From Clostridia bacterium (lineage in GTDB: Bacteria > Bacillota > Clostridia > Oscillospirales > Acutalibacteraceae), in contig JAFSEF010000127.1 in assembly GCA_017435865.1 (NCBI GenBank), forward strand, positions 1 to 54,690: a stretch of DNA of 54,690 nt, written 5' to 3'. Shown one piece after another: positions 43,303 through 53,822 of the stretch (the first letter of the stretch is position 1; each line of letters starts with the position of its first letter). The translations under genes were made by a program, and so were the position numbers. Under the pieces are notes generated by a model. That model did not search any database. It saw nothing but the letters and a program-made list of their open reading frames with translations, and had not been told where the DNA came from.

Positions 43303-43331
43303 TTGCGTTGCATACAATTATATGTTAATAT
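43303..43331 (+). promoter_or_regulatory. sigma-A promoter for the lysoplasmalogenase-patB pair
   Basis: TTGCGT (43303-43308) and TAATAT (43326-43331) are 17 nt apart. GAGGAGG and the ATG follow at 43370. Confidence 0.55.
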
Positions 43332-43369
43332 TTTAACTAAAGATTAACAGTATGTGAGGAGGAATAATC

Positions 43370-44095
43370 ATGTTATTCGCTAAGGTTCTTTTCGGTATCT
43401 GCATTGTTGCAAGTATCATACTTACTCCGTTTTATCTTGAAGCTCAAAAAAACAAAGGCATTAAATCTCTGACACTGAAAATGCTTGACTCAACCTGTTT
43501 CATGGGTGTCGGACTACTTTCAACTTACATTGCAGATAATCACTCCGAATTTGCAAAATACATGCTGATCGGTCTTGCTATGTCATGGGTGGGCGATTTC
43601 TTCCTGCACGTAATCAAACCGAAATTCCTCAATGCTGTCGGCTTTGTTTCTTTTATGGTAGCTCATGTATTTTATATTATCGCCTACCACAAAGCATCAC
43701 AAGCACTTGACCCGGGACGAAGCTTTTTGCAACCGTGGGAAATTGCAATTCCCGTTGTTTGCATGATCGGTTATATCATCTTCACAAGTTTGAAGATGAA
43801 TTTTGAAAAATGGGCTTTTGCAGCAAGCGTTGCTTACGGTTGTGTAATCCTTGTCATGTTCACCAAAGCATTTGACCTTGCAGTGGTTTCTTTGCAGACA
43901 GGTGCAGATTATGCAGCAATCGCAGCCGTTCTTCTTATTCTCGGTGCTGCACTGTTTGTTGCTTCAGACCTTACAATTTCCTTCCTTATTTTTGACGAAA
44001 GATACAAGAAGAATTATCCGCTTAAAATATTTAATATTGCAACATATTTTGCCGGTCAGATCTTATTGGCATCGTTGATTCTTGTCGTACGCTAA
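43370..44095 (+). CDS. lysoplasmalogenase-like YhhN/TMEM86 family membrane protein
   Basis: A 241-residue protein with about eight membrane helices and the YhhN-family core: GLAMSWVGDFFLHV, then FMVAHVFYIIAYH, and late in the chain ASDLTISFLIFD. Characterised members hydrolyse the vinyl-ether bond of lysoplasmalogens; conserved Asp and His residues in these blocks form the active site. This would suit an anaerobe that makes plasmalogens. It ends 15 nt before patB. Confidence 0.82.
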   Translation: MLFAKVLFGICIVASIILTPFYLEAQKNKGIKSLTLKMLDSTCFMGVGLLSTYIADNHSEFAKYMLIGLAMSWVGDFFLHVIKPKFLNAVGFVSFMVAHVFYIIAYHKASQALDPGRSFLQPWEIAIPVVCMIGYIIFTSLKMNFEKWAFAASVAYGCVILVMFTKAFDLAVVSLQTGADYAAIAAVLLILGAALFVASDLTISFLIFDERYKKNYPLKIFNIATYFAGQILLASLILVVR

Positions 44096-44110
44096 CAGGA
44101 GAAAATTACT

Positions 44111-45274
44111 ATGAAATACGATTTTAATACAATCCCGAATCGCCAAAACAGCGGTTCATTAAAGTGGGATTTTCAATCTGAACACAAAAATGCATTTCCG
44201 TTTTCGGTTGCCGACATGGAATGGAAAACCGCACCGCAGATCATTGAAGCAATGAAAGATTTTGCATCATCCGGATACTTCTGCTACACCGTTGCAGACG
44301 ATGCGTACAAAACAGTAATAAAAGAATTCATGCTTCGCAGACACAACTGGCAAATCGAGAATGAATGGATTGTTTGCACCGGTGGTGTAGTCGCGGCTAT
44401 CAATACCGCTGTAAGAGCATTTACCAAGATCGGTGAAGGTGTTATTATACAACCGCCTGTTTACTATCCTTTCTCAAATGCCATCAATAACAACGGCAGA
44501 AAAATCGCAGCAAACCCGCTGATAAAAAAAGATAATACATATGTTATGGATTTTGACGGTCTTGAAAGATTGGCTGCAAAAGAAGAAAACAAGCTGATGT
44601 TGCTGTGTTCACCGCACAATCCTGTCGGCAGAGTCTGGACAAAAGATGAACTTGAAAGAGTGGCCGATATTTGTCTTCAGAACAATGTTGTGCTTGTATC
44701 GGATGAAATTCATTTTGACATAACAAGAACACCCCACACCTGCTTACCTGCCATCAGTAAAGAATATGCTGACAATTGTGTGGTTTGCACAGCTGTGTCA
44801 AAGACTTTCAACATTGCAGGTCTCGGCACATCGAACATCATTATTCCGAATCATTCTGTACGAAACGTATTCGAGAAACAACTTGCCGCTGACGGATACA
44901 CATGCATCAACTGTTGTTCAAGACCTGCAACCATCGCCGCATATACGCAATGTGACGACTGGATCGACGAAATGAACGAGTGTGTCAACAAAAACTTTGA
45001 ATTGCTCGGTCATTTCTGCAAAGAGAATCTTCCGCAAATCAGATTATACAACCGTGAAGGAACATATCTTGCATGGCTCGATATGTCCGCACTCGGGATG
45101 AATGACGAAGAACTCGAACAGTTCCTTATCAACAAATGCGGTATTATTCCCGATCCCGGTTATTGGTTCGGGGATGAAGGTAAGGGTTTTATGCGCCTTG
45201 ATATCGCAGTACCCGAAAACGCATTAATGCAGGCACTGCAAACATTACATACAGAACTTTCAAAAATTCAATAA
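44111..45274 (+). CDS. patB: PatB/MalY-family C-S lyase (PLP aminotransferase fold)
   Basis: A 387-residue fold-type I PLP enzyme. It begins with the MalY/PatB pattern RQNSGSLKWD and FSVADMEWKTAP, has SPHNPVGRVWTKDEL and DEIHFDI, and Lys231 in AVSKTFNIAGLGTSN as the Schiff-base lysine. Family members are cystathionine beta-lyase-type C-S lyases that release pyruvate, ammonia and a thiol. It may connect to methionine metabolism, although the metQNI genes are about 10 kb away. A terminator follows. Confidence 0.9.
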   Translation: MKYDFNTIPNRQNSGSLKWDFQSEHKNAFPFSVADMEWKTAPQIIEAMKDFASSGYFCYTVADDAYKTVIKEFMLRRHNWQIENEWIVCTGGVVAAINTAVRAFTKIGEGVIIQPPVYYPFSNAINNNGRKIAANPLIKKDNTYVMDFDGLERLAAKEENKLMLLCSPHNPVGRVWTKDELERVADICLQNNVVLVSDEIHFDITRTPHTCLPAISKEYADNCVVCTAVSKTFNIAGLGTSNIIIPNHSVRNVFEKQLAADGYTCINCCSRPATIAAYTQCDDWIDEMNECVNKNFELLGHFCKENLPQIRLYNREGTYLAWLDMSALGMNDEELEQFLINKCGIIPDPGYWFGDEGKGFMRLDIAVPENALMQALQTLHTELSKIQ

Positions 45275-45280
45275 TCAGAA

Positions 45281-45327
45281 AAAGACTGCAACAAAAATTG
45301 ATGAAGATCAACTTTGTTGCAGTCTTT
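45281..45327. terminator. bidirectional intrinsic terminator
   Basis: The perfect 15-bp stem AAAGACTGCAACAAA/TTTGTTGCAGTCTTT lies between patB and the convergent GH78-like gene. Confidence 0.88.
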
Positions 45328-45365
45328 ATTATTGCGATGCGGTATCAAAGTTAACAGAGAATGTG

Positions 45366-47690
45366 TTACTTTTCTGCTATTTCCACATTGCCTGCAGTAT
45401 TGTCAACATAAGTACCGTTCTGATAATAAATCTCTGAATTAACACTGACAACAGCATTGTCGGGTATATACAAAACTGTGCTCATATCATCAGGAAGCAT
45501 CAGATCAATAACATATTCATCTGAAGTCTTTTCACAATCAATTCTGATCAGCCCTTTTACGCTCGGCACCACACAAGAAATATTATCAAACATTGCATAC
45601 TGAGGATTGATTTCCACTTTTTCATAACCAGATTCAACAGGAGTGATTCCTGCAAAATGCTTGCTCATAATCACAAGAGGACCCCCACTCCAGGCATGGT
45701 TCTTCGTTCCGCGCCATGAATCCCAGAACTCCCAAAGAGTGGAATAATCTTCACTCATCATGCCGTCATATCTGTCTTTGATTCTGTCTTTTGCTGCCTC
45801 ATATTTTCCCATTTCACAAAGAGCTTCAAGAACATAATATTCCATATAAGGACTTGCGTTTTGCGTATTTATGAGAACATTTGCAATTATCTCATATTGA
45901 TCTTCACTTGCAAGACCGGTCAATACTGCAAGAGCATTGGCTCTGTCATCACAATTTTTCACATCGTTGCTTTTAAAACCATGTTCTGTCCATAATGCGG
46001 CGTAACCATTTTTAATTATTTCTTTTCTTTCAGCAATAAATGCAACATCATCTTCCTTGTCAAGAAGCTGAGCCATTTTTTCCGTTGCGGAAAGAGCATA
46101 ATAAAACCATGCATTTTCGATTGCAGTCATATCAGCCTTTGAACCCCAGTCAGGCCAGTCCCATGATCCGCTGCGATGGACAACAAGACCATTGTCACCG
46201 ATTTCCCATAGTTTCAGATAATCAAGCGATGCATCATAAACCTTTTCGACAAATGTTTTGTCTCCGGTATATTCATAGTATGTATAAAAACCGACAATAC
46301 CTGCAAGTTGCTGTACAGGAAGTTCAAAATAATCTCCATTGATAGGCACAACAGTCTGCAACAACTTCGTATCATCGATATGAGACAGCATGACTTCAAC
46401 TCCCTTCTGATACAGCAGATAAGAATTGCTATCCATAGAGTACATTGTCATGATCATCTCACTTGTTACATCACCCCACCACTGTGCTCTTTCTCTGTCG
46501 GGACAATCCATAAAATTATCACGCATGGTAACATAGAGCGTACGAAGGGATTTTTGCCACAGTGAATTAAGGAATTCATCATCACACTTAAAATCACCAC
46601 TGAAGGCACTGTCATAACCGGTTTCGCGGTATTTAAGAGATAAGACGGTTACCCCTTTGGGTATTTTATAAGTAATGTGCTCACCATTAAACCAACCGGC
46701 TGACTCAAATTCCTGCTCACCTTCTTTGGTTATGTAAGTTGTTGAAACCGCACCGATCAAAGTGTTTTCTGTAGTTATGCGTATCTTTTTGCCTGCAGGG
46801 GCAATGATCTTAAGATAAGGTGTAATTTGTGCATTATAAGGTATATCAACAGTAAGCTTTTCGCCGAACAGACGTTTAACTGTATAGTTTTCATACTGCT
46901 CGGAATTTTCATACTTTTTGAGTCCGTAATCCTTCAGAAACGGAATGCCGCGAGGATACAACTTACCATAAGCACCTTCCCCACCGACAGCGTATTCGGT
47001 GGCATTTTCCCAATCTGAAGTATCAGCAGCAACATTCAACCAATCGCTCATATCTTCCCTTGCATCATAATAAATGCTGTACTCGGGAAGTCTGTAATTA
47101 GGCGGATACAAAGAGCTGTCCACAAAGGCATTGTTGCGTTTTACTTTCCAGCTATTGTCAGAAATAATACTGATTTCTTCATTGACAGCTTCAAAAATAA
47201 AACCACCCTGACCGCTGCCACAATAAGAATAGCTCGTCTCATTATCCCAAAACCATACCTGAGCGCAAATCACATTTTGCCCTTCTGTCAGATAAGGAGC
47301 GATATCAATGGAGTCGTAATAACCACTATTCTTTGCAGGACCGCGTTTCACACTTCCCTCAAAGACAACTGTATCACCGTTGATATAAAGCCAATACTTC
47401 GAATCGGCAGAAATGTTTGCAATGAGAGAATCCGGAATGCTTTCGATCATTATTGTTTTGCAAAAGCACATCCATACATTCTTCTTTGTCAGGTTCTCCT
47501 CATCCCATATCCATTTCGCCTGCCAATCAGTTTTAGCTTCGTTGGATATGACTTGATATTCCGGAATGTTTTCGGGAATTGTATAGTCGTTTGAAAAAGG
47601 TATCATTTCTTTGTCTCCCCAAGAAAACAAAGAAGAAATAAAAGCAGCTGCAATCGCAAGATAAGAAACAATCGTCTGTAAAATATTCAT
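45366..47690 (-). CDS. GH78-like alpha-L-rhamnosidase, membrane-anchored
   Basis: A 774-residue protein with an N-terminal hydrophobic anchor (3-22), an N-terminal carbohydrate-binding beta-sandwich (WIWDEENLTKKNVWMCF, then YINGDTVVFEGSVKRGP), and an (alpha/alpha)6 barrel. The GH78 signature FMDCPDRERAQWWGD and later SWDWPDWG and TLWEFWDSWRGTKNHAWSGGPL supply the expected catalytic carboxylates. GH78 enzymes remove alpha-L-rhamnose from plant or microbial glycans. The ATG at 47690 (GAGG 5 nt upstream) is preferred to the TTG-type starts before it. Single gene with a promoter at 47762-47790. Confidence 0.82.
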   Translation of the reverse strand: MNILQTIVSYLAIAAAFISSLFSWGDKEMIPFSNDYTIPENIPEYQVISNEAKTDWQAKWIWDEENLTKKNVWMCFCKTIMIESIPDSLIANISADSKYWLYINGDTVVFEGSVKRGPAKNSGYYDSIDIAPYLTEGQNVICAQVWFWDNETSYSYCGSGQGGFIFEAVNEEISIISDNSWKVKRNNAFVDSSLYPPNYRLPEYSIYYDAREDMSDWLNVAADTSDWENATEYAVGGEGAYGKLYPRGIPFLKDYGLKKYENSEQYENYTVKRLFGEKLTVDIPYNAQITPYLKIIAPAGKKIRITTENTLIGAVSTTYITKEGEQEFESAGWFNGEHITYKIPKGVTVLSLKYRETGYDSAFSGDFKCDDEFLNSLWQKSLRTLYVTMRDNFMDCPDRERAQWWGDVTSEMIMTMYSMDSNSYLLYQKGVEVMLSHIDDTKLLQTVVPINGDYFELPVQQLAGIVGFYTYYEYTGDKTFVEKVYDASLDYLKLWEIGDNGLVVHRSGSWDWPDWGSKADMTAIENAWFYYALSATEKMAQLLDKEDDVAFIAERKEIIKNGYAALWTEHGFKSNDVKNCDDRANALAVLTGLASEDQYEIIANVLINTQNASPYMEYYVLEALCEMGKYEAAKDRIKDRYDGMMSEDYSTLWEFWDSWRGTKNHAWSGGPLVIMSKHFAGITPVESGYEKVEINPQYAMFDNISCVVPSVKGLIRIDCEKTSDEYVIDLMLPDDMSTVLYIPDNAVVSVNSEIYYQNGTYVDNTAGNVEIAEK

Positions 47691-47761
47691 AACAACCTCA
47701 CATATCATAGAAAAGCGTACACTGTATGTCTATTATTATTCTTTTAATGAATCTGTAACTG

Positions 47762-47812
47762 ATTGTATCACAACCGCAAAACAAAATCAACATGTGTTCA
47801 TCACAGATGAAC
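47762..47812 (-). promoter_or_regulatory. sigma-A promoter of the GH78-like gene with an adjacent palindrome
   Basis: On the - strand TTGATT (47785-47790) and TACAAT (47762-47767) are 17 nt apart. Immediately upstream of the -35 box is the inverted repeat GTTCATC-aca-GATGAAC (47796-47812). Its position suits an activator-binding site. The leader is about 70 nt. Confidence 0.6.
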
Positions 47813-47845
47813 TACATATGACTGAATTAAGAGCTTACGCATACA

Positions 47846-47883
47846 AAAAGAAACGCTACCTGTCTTAAAGACAAATAGCGTTT
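47846..47883 (-). terminator. intrinsic terminator of the SHOCT gene
   Basis: AAACGCTA/TAGCGTTT with an inner GTCTT/AAGAC stem (47851-47883) is followed on the - strand by CTTTTTG. Confidence 0.8.
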
Positions 47884-47913
47884 CTTTATGGTGCGAGTGT
47901 TCATAAGGGATTA

Positions 47914-48666
47914 TTATAAATTAAGTAACTGTTTTTTCTTTTCGTCAAATTCTTCCTGTGTGATAGCTCCCATATCAAGAAGATCTTTGAATTTTTTGAG
48001 TTCATCAGCAGCCGAAGTTTGTTGAATTATTGTGGTTGATTTTTCAACGCTTAATTCTTCTTTTTTCTTTTCAATAAAATTTACAATTTCTCTTGCTTGC
48101 TCTACCATAGCAGGTTGAATAGGTATTGAATTTTCATCATTTATCATTGCTCCAACTCCGCCCTTACTCTCAACACTTCCAGGATATGCAAACTGAATAA
48201 AACCTACTGTAAATCCTGCCGGTTCTCTAAACTGAACAGAAGTTAAATTTTTAATATCAATTTTTTTGCCGCCTAATGCACCACCATTTATTGCATTTGC
48301 CATAAATCCGACTTGCATATGGTTAATAACAATATATGTCTCGTATACTTCTAAAGTTGTTCCTGTATGTGCAGTCAGCTTATATTTGTAATCTTTCTTT
48401 TTTCCTTGTGACGTTTCGATTTTCTCTTGTACAAAAGCTATTGCTTGTGTAGCAACAACTCTATCAGCAAACTTGAAAGAACACTGTATTAATTTACCGC
48501 TTTTAGTGTTTCCCTGTGCTACACCTGGAAGCATAGCAGAAGCTGATGTTATAATTTTAAATGTGGATAATTCTGAAAACGGGTATTCCGTATTTCCAAT
48601 TGTGAGTGCAGTATCTGATACGCTCCAATTTTTGTTTAAGCCCGGTGCTTTGATTGATACATTCAT
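47914..48666 (-). CDS. bacterial PH-like/SHOCT domain protein
   Basis: A 250-residue cytoplasmic protein. Residues 1-200 look like two PH-like (DUF4429-type) beta-barrel repeats, each starting with a short strand-rich segment (WSVSDTALTIGNTEYPFSELS; LEVYETYIVINHMQVGFM). The C-terminus is a SHOCT oligomerisation motif: DELKKFKDLLDMGAITQEEFDEKKKQLL. Function unknown; such proteins sense stress or bind membranes or partners. The AGGAGG Shine-Dalgarno lies directly after the terminator of a 218-nt structured RNA, so expression probably depends on read-through of that terminator. Confidence 0.78.
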   Translation of the reverse strand: MNVSIKAPGLNKNWSVSDTALTIGNTEYPFSELSTFKIITSASAMLPGVAQGNTKSGKLIQCSFKFADRVVATQAIAFVQEKIETSQGKKKDYKYKLTAHTGTTLEVYETYIVINHMQVGFMANAINGGALGGKKIDIKNLTSVQFREPAGFTVGFIQFAYPGSVESKGGVGAMINDENSIPIQPAMVEQAREIVNFIEKKKEELSVEKSTTIIQQTSAADELKKFKDLLDMGAITQEEFDEKKKQLLNL

Positions 48667-48679
48667 CTTTTTTCCTCCT

Positions 48680-48715
48680 AAAAATAAAAAAGTGCGCCAA
48701 CCGAAGTTAACGCAC
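48680..48715 (-). terminator. cUUCGg-capped intrinsic terminator just before the SHOCT gene
   Basis: Stem at 48692-48715 (10 bp, two G-U), UUCG loop at 48702-48705, then TTTTTTATTTTT on the - strand. It lies between the promoter and the Shine-Dalgarno of the downstream gene. Confidence 0.88.
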
Positions 48716-48897
48716 CGAAAAACGCAAACTCCGATTGTCGCTACACAAACTAAATTAGAATTAGGGTATTATTCCCATACTCATTTTAGTGGAGTTTACG
48801 GTTTTACCAACTCACAAAAAAGTATGAGAAAATAAGATATAATTATCCCCTAAAAAGATAAAAATACCACCAATTCTAATTATTCAGTTTGTGCAGC
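48680..48897 (-). ncRNA. candidate structured leader RNA or small RNA ahead of the SHOCT gene
   Basis: The RNA predicted from the promoter begins near 48897. Its first 12 nt (48886-48897) pair with 48740-48751 (one G-U), extended by AU-rich pairing of 48863-48885 with 48752-48770. Inside lie a TTATC/GATAA hairpin and a long hairpin at 48776-48826. It ends with the 10-bp stem GTGCGTTAAC/GTTGGCGCAC capped by a cUUCGg tetraloop, and a T-run at 48680-48691. The SHOCT Shine-Dalgarno (48674-48679) follows at once. It matches no RNA family I recognise. It could be a terminator-type riboswitch, a leader, or an independent sRNA. Confidence 0.65.
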
Positions 48898-48903
48898 ATA
48901 ATT

Positions 48904-48933
48904 AGTATATCACAATAGTTTGCTAAATTTCAA
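48904..48933 (-). promoter_or_regulatory. sigma-A promoter of the structured leader RNA
   Basis: On the - strand TTGAAA (48928-48933) and TATACT (48904-48909) are 18 nt apart. The expected start, 7 nt past the -10 box, is the first base of the closing stem. Confidence 0.72.
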
Positions 48934-48940
48934 GACTTTA

Positions 48941-48995
48941 ATAAAAAAATCCCACTTGACAACTTTGCAGTTTAAACAGAAAGTGTCATAGTGGG
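48941..48995 (-). terminator. second, tandem terminator after tRNA-Leu
   Basis: CCCACT/AGTGGG with inner TGACA- and ACTTT-type pairing (48951-48995) is followed on the - strand by ATTTTTTTATT. Together with 49018-49062 it separates the ATP synthase/tRNA transcript from the leader RNA promoter. The 48667-49064 stretch contains no protein gene that I can support. Confidence 0.72.
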
Positions 48996-49017
48996 TTATA
49001 TACTTTGGTATGAAAAT

Positions 49018-49062
49018 AAAAAAATTGAGTATTCACAGGTCAAATCCCTTATGAATACTCAA
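49018..49062 (-). terminator. intrinsic terminator after tRNA-Leu
   Basis: The 11-bp stem TTGAGTATTCA/TGAATACTCAA (49025-49062) is followed on the - strand by seven T residues. It begins 2-3 nt after the tRNA CCA end. Confidence 0.88.
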
Positions 49063-49064
49063 TA

Positions 49065-49151
49065 TGGTGCCGGTGACCGGGCTCGAACCGGTACGATGTT
49101 GCCACCGAGGGATTTTAAGTCCCTTGCGTCTGCCAATTCCGCCACACCGGC
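49065..49151 (-). tRNA. tRNA-Leu, anticodon UAA
   Basis: An 87-nt tRNA. Acceptor GCCGGTG pairs with CACCGGC, the discriminator is A, and CCA is encoded (49065-49067). The anticodon arm GGGAC-TTAAAAT-CCC-type loop reads UAA. It has the long class II variable arm (CGGTGGCAACATCG region) and a GGTTCGAGC T-loop. It decodes UUA/UUG leucine codons. It lies 27 nt after the atpC stop, with no promoter visible between, so it is probably processed from the ATP synthase transcript. Confidence 0.96.
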
Positions 49152-49178
49152 ACGGTGTATGCATTTCAATTTACGAAA

Positions 49179-49439
49179 TCATTCCGTAAATGTGAAATCA
49201 GGCGATAAAAGACGGACCTTTTCTTTATTCACTTCAAGAAGACCGCCGCCACAGTTTGCATGACGGATTGCACCCGACACATACACTCTGCAACTGCCTT
49301 GCTTCAATGCTGTAACATAAGGAATATGCCCTGCCATAACAGCAACTTCACCGTCGATCGACCTGACGGAGAGTTGTTCGGCTGCGCCGTCAAAAAGAAT
49401 GCCGTCAGGGGTAACAATTTGCAACTGAAATCCTTTCAT
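49179..49439 (-). CDS. atpC: F1 ATP synthase epsilon subunit, short form without the C-terminal helices
   Basis: An 86-residue epsilon subunit. It contains only the N-terminal beta-sandwich: LQIVTPDGILFDGAAEQLSVRSIDGEVAVMAGHIPYVTAL and the YVSGAIRHANCGGGLLEVNKEKVRLL strands, then stops. The usual subunit is about 130-140 residues, with two C-terminal helices that inhibit ATP hydrolysis. The frame stops inside an ATTTACG/CGTAAAT hairpin, with no continuation visible in other frames. Last gene of the ATP synthase operon. Confidence 0.9.
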   Translation of the reverse strand: MKGFQLQIVTPDGILFDGAAEQLSVRSIDGEVAVMAGHIPYVTALKQGSCRVYVSGAIRHANCGGGLLEVNKEKVRLLSPDFTFTE

Positions 49440-49473
49440 ACGGCGCCTCCTTATCTTTTATATGAAGATACGA

Positions 49474-51733
<2,260 letters not shown>

Positions 51734-51754
51734 AACTGTTCCTTTCTGTAATCA

Positions 51755-53260
51755 TTATTTAAAATCAGCAGTAAACGCAAGGAGAGATGCTTTCAGCATA
51801 TCTTCATATTCTGAAGAAAGTTCACCGCTGTTACGGATGCTCTCAAGCAATTCCGGACGTTTCTTTGTCAGCATATCATAAAGCAATACTTCAAATTCAC
51901 TGATCTTATCAACGTCTATATCGTTCAGATATCCGTTTACAGCTGCATATATAATACAAACCTGCAGAGCAACGTCAACAGGACTGTTTTTACCCTGTTT
52001 CAGAATTGCAACAATACGTTCACCGAGTGCAAGACGCTGCTTTGTATCTTCATCAAGGTCGGAACCAAACTGAGCAAAACTCTGCAATTCACGGAATTGT
52101 GAATAGAGAAGCTTCAGGTTGCCCGATACCTTTTTCATTGCTTTGATCTGCGCACTGCCACCCACTCGGCTGACGGAGATACCGGGGTTTACAGCAGGCA
52201 TAATACCTGCATGGAAAAGTTCACTTTCAAGGAATATCTGACCATCGGTAATTGAAATAACATTTGTCGGGATATACGCAGAAACATCACCTGCCTGCGT
52301 TTCAATAATGGGAAGTGCGGTAAGACTGCCGCCGCCGTATTCGGGAGCAAGTCTTGCTGCACGTTCAAGCAAACGGCTGTGCAGATAAAAAACATCACCG
52401 GGATATGCTTCACGTCCGGGCGGTCTTCGGATCAGCAAAGAAAGAGCACGGTAAGCCACTGCGTGCTTGGAAAGATCATCATAGACAATCAAAACATCTT
52501 TGCCCTGCGACATGAAGTGCTCGCCGATAGCACAACCTGCATACGGAGCAATATACTGCAAAGGTGCAGGTTCAGATGCGGATGCAGACACAATGACCGT
52601 GTACTCCATAGCACCGCCTTTTTCAAGTGTTTCCGCAACCTGTGCAACGGTAGAATTTTTCTGTCCGATGGCAACGTAAATACAAAGAACATCTTTGCCT
52701 TTTTGGTTCAGAATAGTATCAACAGCAATCGTTGTTTTACCGGTCTGTCTGTCGCCGATAATCAACTCACGCTGTCCTCTGCCGATGGGAATCATGCTGT
52801 CAATCGCTTTGATACCGGTCTGCAGCGGGACACTGACACTTTTTCTTGTAATAATGCCCGGTGCCACTGTATCTACCGCACGTTGTGTTTCATAATCAAC
52901 AGGACCTTTTCCGTCAACCGGCTGTCCGAGTGCATCGACAACACGACCAAGCATTCCCTTGCCGACGGGTACACTGACAACCTGTCCCGTACGTTTAACA
53001 AGAGAACCTTCACGAATAGAATTTTGTTTGCTCAACAAAACAACGGCAACAACCTTTTCCTCAAGGTTCAATGCCATACCATAGCTGCCATCCTCAAAAA
53101 CAAGCAATTCGTTAGCCATGCAGTTTTCAAGTCCGTGGGCTTTTGCAATGCCGTCACCAACAAGAATAACCGTACCGGTTTCAGCCTGTTCTATTTTCTG
53201 AGCATAATTCTTGATTTGATTTTTTATAATACTGCTGATTTCTTCGGGGCGAAGCGCCAT
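51755..53260 (-). CDS. atpA: F1 ATP synthase alpha subunit
   Basis: A 501-residue subunit with [13 protein letters not shown] (Walker A), [22 protein letters not shown] and the N-terminal crown [24 protein letters not shown]. It is the non-catalytic nucleotide-binding partner of beta in F1. It lies 21 nt from atpG and 19 nt from atpH. Confidence 0.97.
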   Translation of the reverse strand: MALRPEEISSIIKNQIKNYAQKIEQAETGTVILVGDGIAKAHGLENCMANELLVFEDGSYGMALNLEEKVVAVVLLSKQNSIREGSLVKRTGQVVSVPVGKGMLGRVVDALGQPVDGKGPVDYETQRAVDTVAPGIITRKSVSVPLQTGIKAIDSMIPIGRGQRELIIGDRQTGKTTIAVDTILNQKGKDVLCIYVAIGQKNSTVAQVAETLEKGGAMEYTVIVSASASEPAPLQYIAPYAGCAIGEHFMSQGKDVLIVYDDLSKHAVAYRALSLLIRRPPGREAYPGDVFYLHSRLLERAARLAPEYGGGSLTALPIIETQAGDVSAYIPTNVISITDGQIFLESELFHAGIMPAVNPGISVSRVGGSAQIKAMKKVSGNLKLLYSQFRELQSFAQFGSDLDEDTKQRLALGERIVAILKQGKNSPVDVALQVCIIYAAVNGYLNDIDVDKISEFEVLLYDMLTKKRPELLESIRNSGELSSEYEDMLKASLLAFTADFK

Positions 53261-53279
53261 AATAATACCCCTCGCTTTC

Positions 53280-53819
53280 TCAGATAACCGTCTTTTTCAG
53301 GTTATCACGTATAGAATCAATTTTGTTTTTAACTGTACCGTCAATAAGGCGACCGTCAATTTCAACACGGAGTCCACCAAGCAGAGTCGGATCCGTTTCA
53401 CATTGCAAAATCACAGTCTTGCCGACTTTAGCTTGTAATTTGTCACAAAGTCGTTTCTGTTGCTCTGCTGTCAATGCCACAGCAGAAGTCACTTTTGCAA
53501 TACTGATGTTGCGATCCGCATTGTAGCGTTGCACAAATTCATCACAACAAGCACCAAAAGCAGAAATATAGTTATTCTCAGTGAGAATTTTCAGAAAGTT
53601 CAGAACATATTCATGAACATTCTGAGAAAAAGCTTCATCAAGAATACCTGCTTTTTCTGCAAATGTGACAGTCGGAGCTTCAAGCAAACGGATATAGTCC
53701 GTGTTTTCATCAAAGAGTTTTCTGACAGACACAAGCCCAAGCAGGCAAATATCACTGAGATGTTCTTCTTCACAAAGCAGATACAACGCTCCGCCGTATT
53801 CCTGTTTTACATCTGTCAT
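53280..53819 (-). CDS. atpH: F-type ATP synthase delta subunit
   Basis: A 179-residue OSCP/delta subunit: [22 protein letters not shown] at the N-terminus and the conserved [32 protein letters not shown] end. It links F1 to the peripheral stalk. It begins 3 nt after the atpF stop. Confidence 0.95.
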   Translation of the reverse strand: MTDVKQEYGGALYLLCEEEHLSDICLLGLVSVRKLFDENTDYIRLLEAPTVTFAEKAGILDEAFSQNVHEYVLNFLKILTENNYISAFGACCDEFVQRYNADRNISIAKVTSAVALTAEQQKRLCDKLQAKVGKTVILQCETDPTLLGGLRVEIDGRLIDGTVKNKIDSIRDNLKKTVI

Positions 53820-53822
53820 GAC

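Noticed and set aside
48680-48897. Structured RNA as 6S RNA
   Set aside because: The closing stem at the 5' end is suggestive, but the inside has two hairpins rather than a single rod with a central bubble, and a terminator abutting the next gene's Shine-Dalgarno points to a leader. A covariance search would decide.
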